Part shown: positions 15,301 through 16,550 of the stretch, piece after piece
Position numbering within the stretch: the stretch's first letter is position 1
Layout of the letters: each line of letters begins with the position of its first letter
Source: DALYJJ01 sp031969915
Lineage (GTDB): Bacteria; Acidobacteriota; Terriglobia; Bryobacterales; Bryobacteraceae
NCBI GenBank assembly: GCA_031969915.1
Contig: DALYJJ010000128.1
Location: 1-16,550, forward strand
Length of the DNA stretch: 16,550 nt
Reading direction: 5' to 3'
The notes under the pieces: generated by a model
Seen by the model: the letters and a program-made list of their open reading frames with translations, nothing else
Told to the model about the DNA's origin: nothing
Database searches by the model: none
Translations under genes and position numbers: made by a program

Positions 15301-16284
15301 TCCGCCGGTGGCGGTGAAGGTGGCGTTGTAGGCCGCCGTCCGGGTGGCGGTGGGCAGGGTGATCGCATCCACCGACACGGGCGGCGCGGTAATGGTAAGG
15401 GAGAGCGCCGCAGCCGTCGAAACAGGCGGGACGGCCGAATCGGTGACGCGGAAGTTGATCACGCGGGTGCCCGCCTGGGAGGGTACACCACTGAGCGAAC
15501 CGAGGCCGGACAGGCTCAGGCCGGTGAACAACGCCGGCCCCGGATCGACGCTCCAAACGTAGGGACCGACGCCGCCGGTGGCGGCCAGCCCCACCGGTCC
15601 GTAAGCGGTGTTAAAGGCGCCCGAGGGCAGCGAAGTGGTCGTGATGACGAGCGGCGCCGGAGCAATGGTGACGTTGTAGGATCGCGTGCGCACCACGCCC
15701 GCGGCGTCAGTGACCTGAGCGGTCCACGCGAACGTGCCGGGCGCGGTGGGTGTTCCGGCCACGGTGAAGCTGGCGGCCGCCGGTGTGAGCGTCAGTCCGG
15801 GCGGGAAGGAGCCCGTGGAAACGATCGTGAACGGCTGCGTGCCGTTGGTGATGAGAACCGTGGTGGACGCATACGCAACGCCCACCTGCCCGTTCGGCAT
15901 GGGCGTGGTGCCCACGGTGGGCGGGGCCACCACGGGGATGTCTACCGTGCCGGAGACCGGCTCGCCGGCGCTGCCCTGGATCGTGATCCGATGCGTGAGG
16001 CCGACGACGAATTGCAGGTTCAGGGTGAGCACCAGGTCCGCGCCCGATGCCGCGGAGTTCGCAACGGTGACCACCGTTCCCACCGGAGCCGGGGCGCCCG
16101 ACGGCAACACCGTGACCGATACCACCTGGACATTCGTGAGGTTCACGCCGCCGACGATGGTAACCGTGCGGGTGGTCGCCGGCGCGGTGGCCGTTGTGCC
16201 CGCCAGGGGGTTCGGCGTCAGGGTCAGTTGCCCGTATAAGAGGCCGGCCGGTGCTAAGACAGCCAGAGCGAGGAGTTTCCTCAT
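12358..16284 (-). CDS. Giant secreted protein with 11 tandem Ig-like (He_PIG-type) repeats
   Basis: A complete 1308-residue secreted protein. It has a signal peptide (MRKLLALAVLAPAGLLYG), an N-terminal beta-rich region (about 20-118), eleven tandem repeats of 83-96 residues (119-1085), and a distinct beta-rich C-terminal region (1086-1308) with no LPxTG, PEP-CTERM or membrane anchor. Each repeat follows the putative-Ig pattern: L-P-x-G-x-x-G-x-x-Y, G-G-x-x-P-(F/Y), L-P-x-G-L-(T/S)-L, G-x-(I/V/L)-(T/S)-G-(T/V/I)-P-(T/S)-x-x-G and a final strand ending before T-I-x-P. Such proteins are thought to act at the cell surface in adhesion or carbohydrate contact; none of that is shown here. ATG 16284 has GAGGAG upstream and overlaps the previous gene's stop (ATGA), indicating translational coupling. 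A strong terminator follows the gene. Confidence 0.92.
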   Translation of the reverse strand: MRKLLALAVLAPAGLLYGQLTLTPNPLAGTTATAPATTRTVTIVGGVNLTNVQVVSVTVLPSGAPAPVGTVVTVANSAASGADLVLTLNLQFVVGLTHRITIQGSAGEPVSGTVDIPVVAPPTVGTTPMPNGQVGVAYASTTVLITNGTQPFTIVSTGSFPPGLTLTPAAASFTVAGTPTAPGTFAWTAQVTDAAGVVRTRSYNVTIAPAPLVITTTSLPSGAFNTAYGPVGLAATGGVGPYVWSVDPGPALFTGLSLSGLGSLSGVPSQAGTRVINFRVTDSAVPPVSTAAALSLTITAPPVSVDAITLPTATRTAAYNATFTATGGVPPYTFTVSGGTLPNGLTLAPGGALTGTPTASGSFNFTVRATDGQPQFGERSFTLTVIEPPQVTSAAPPNGTQGVPYSFTFTNSGGQGPFAWALVSPGVLPAGLTLSPGGVISGTPTAAESRTFSVRLTDGLGNVVTAGPYTITIAPPLTIVTTTIPNGTAGAQYAFQFTASGGQGGYSWSLPPAGEVTQTPPPGMTFSAGGLLSGTPPQTGTFPMLVQVRDAANNTFTRSFLFTVGSALTITSTTLPNGSRGTAYAANLTSSGGSGAVTWIVTGGTLPPGLTVAPNGAVTGTPTDSGTFVFNVRASDSTNAQANAAVSLTIVDPPIEIAPGGLPAGRVGRSYSASVRLQGSGVAIFDLAGGSLPPGLSLLGDGSITGVPSASGTFSFNVRASAGTATSTRSFTIRIAPLPPSVTTDSLPEGTVGVSYTGMVGTVGGDAPIRLSATGLPAGLSMSPNGSITGTPTEAGDFTVAVTATDASGESTGRNVSLRIRDPLSGGSSLPNGVVGRQYSAPLTIGGGTPPYSFSLIGGLPAGLSLATTGLITGTPTTEGRSMVEFRATDASGRVFTASVELVIRPELGINAPGIVNNQVPPARRGGDFGFLFEGVGGDPPYRWTMSGAPPGLTIDPLTGRITGSPTRSGVFNITITLTDRGGQTSRTYRLTVDSDLVLGDQTLPPGVLGAAYNATLNRLGGSAPFVFALENGALPTGITLQPDGRVTGIPTQSGTFNFSARVDDADSASAIRAYVLTVTVPRAPGLNFLNLERVQLPARQPVFTVRLQGTYPVGLQGRITLTFSPLSGGDDQTVQFVNGRRTLDFDIAAGSVDPTFAIPQAAFQTGTVAGNITLTAQLRVDGQDVTPQPVPEFAMRVDRAAPVVTNLRATRTANGFEVVIEGYSTPREINTAIVRFTGASSLQTTETTVNLQTIFNTYYATADSTRFGSQFRLTLPFTITGDTNAITGVSVTLTNSLGNSETRNATF
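13030..15930 (-). repeat. Coding tandem-repeat block of 11 Ig-like units
   Basis: Units at residues 119-214, 215-304, 305-390, 391-478, 479-569, 570-656, 657-741, 742-826, 827-909, 910-996 and 997-1085. They are diverged at the DNA level, so this is an old expansion and not a recent duplication; the best conserved words are the LPxGL and GTPTxxG motifs. Repeat 2 has GVPSQAG and repeat 5 GTPPQTG in place of the common form. Repeat 5 carries an insertion before the PPGM loop. Confidence 0.85.
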
Positions 16285-16550
16285 TGTTCGTTCTCCTCGA
16301 CCACGGGCGGCACGAAGAGGATCTTCGCTTCCTCACCCGAGGCGTCAAATAGAAGCATGGGCATATCACTGAATGCCGTCAGCCGGAAGACTCCGGAACT
16401 CGCGAGGGGGTCGAGGGCGGCGGGTTTGCAGTAGCAGGAGGTGAGCGAGGGAGGGCCGCCGGCGAGGTCGAAGGTCGCGATCGACCCGGAGGCCAGCGCT
16501 ACGTAGGCGCGCTTGCGGTCCGCGGAACCGACCACCGCCAGCGGGGCGCC
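16281..16550 (-). CDS. C-terminal part of a hypothetical protein coupled to the Ig-repeat gene
   Basis: An open frame enters from the right edge and ends in TGA at 16281-16283, giving the last 89 residues; the 5' end is outside the window. The fragment begins GAPLAVVGSADRKRAYVALA and continues with SIATFDLAGG, then a CYCKPAAL cysteine pair, SGVFRLTAFSDMPMLLFDAS and KILFVPPVV, ending EENEQ. The first part looks like a propeller-type strand pattern. The C-x-C-x-P...VFRL...DMP...LLD...I-(L/V)-F-V-P arrangement resembles proteins I recall next to Ig-repeat genes in Solibacter-like genomes, but this is from memory. The stop overlaps the next gene's ATG by four bases, so the two products are probably made together. 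Confidence 0.7.
   Translation of the reverse strand, partial: GAPLAVVGSADRKRAYVALASGSIATFDLAGGPPSLTSCYCKPAALDPLASSGVFRLTAFSDMPMLLFDASGEEAKILFVPPVVEENEQ

Noticed and set aside
13030..15930. Regularly spaced repeats that might be taken for a CRISPR-like array
   Set aside because: The period is about 260 bp, units are diverged, and they translate cleanly into Ig-like domains.

Overview
The window looks like a chromosomal segment of an Acidobacteriota bacterium, most likely of the Bryobacter/Solibacter type. Grounds: a GC-rich backbone; a secreted Reg_prop beta-propeller sensor; a very large secreted protein built from tandem Ig-like repeats and translationally coupled to a small-motif partner; and a conserved hypothetical starting MCDYSLH. 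The assignment is inference from gene style, not from a marker gene.

Layout from left to right. (1) Positions 1-1341 (-): N-terminal part of a propeller sensor that runs off the left edge. (2) 1456-4005 (-): complete LigD (phosphoesterase, ATP-dependent ligase, polymerase) for end joining; no Ku gene is in the window. (3) About 4200-5143 (+): an AT-richer patch with an unrecognised 147-residue ORF, a stub that looks like the C-terminus of a RelE-family toxin, and an intact HTH antitoxin-like gene overlapping the stub by one base. This reads as a toxin-antitoxin locus whose toxin has been replaced or deleted. (4) 5161-6757 (-): conserved hypothetical and an exported aldose 1-epimerase. (5) 6812-9596 (-): arginine operon argF-argH-argR, with a near-perfect ARG box plus a degenerate second box 21 bp before the argF start, so ArgR probably represses its own operon.

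(6) 9836-12306: an accessory island of lower GC. It holds a DUF2335 membrane protein and an overlapping small ORF (-), the frameshifted C-terminal remnant of an IS1-type transposase (-), a solitary ParA-like ATPase (+) with altered signature residues and no ParB, and a frameshifted remnant of a small GGLKGGKAR-type protein (-). (7) 12306-16550 (-): a strong intrinsic terminator, a 1308-residue secreted protein with 11 tandem Ig-like repeats, and the 3' end of its upstream partner, joined by an ATGA overlap.

The core functions are arginine synthesis with its own regulator, DNA end joining, sugar mutarotation in the periplasm, and large cell-surface or secreted proteins. The two accessory patches, around 4.2-4.8 kb and 9.8-12.3 kb, carry the signs of gene gain and decay. 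I did not find a convincing complete new defence or mobile system. The most unusual items are the toxin scar and the solitary ParA-like ATPase with its neighbours.
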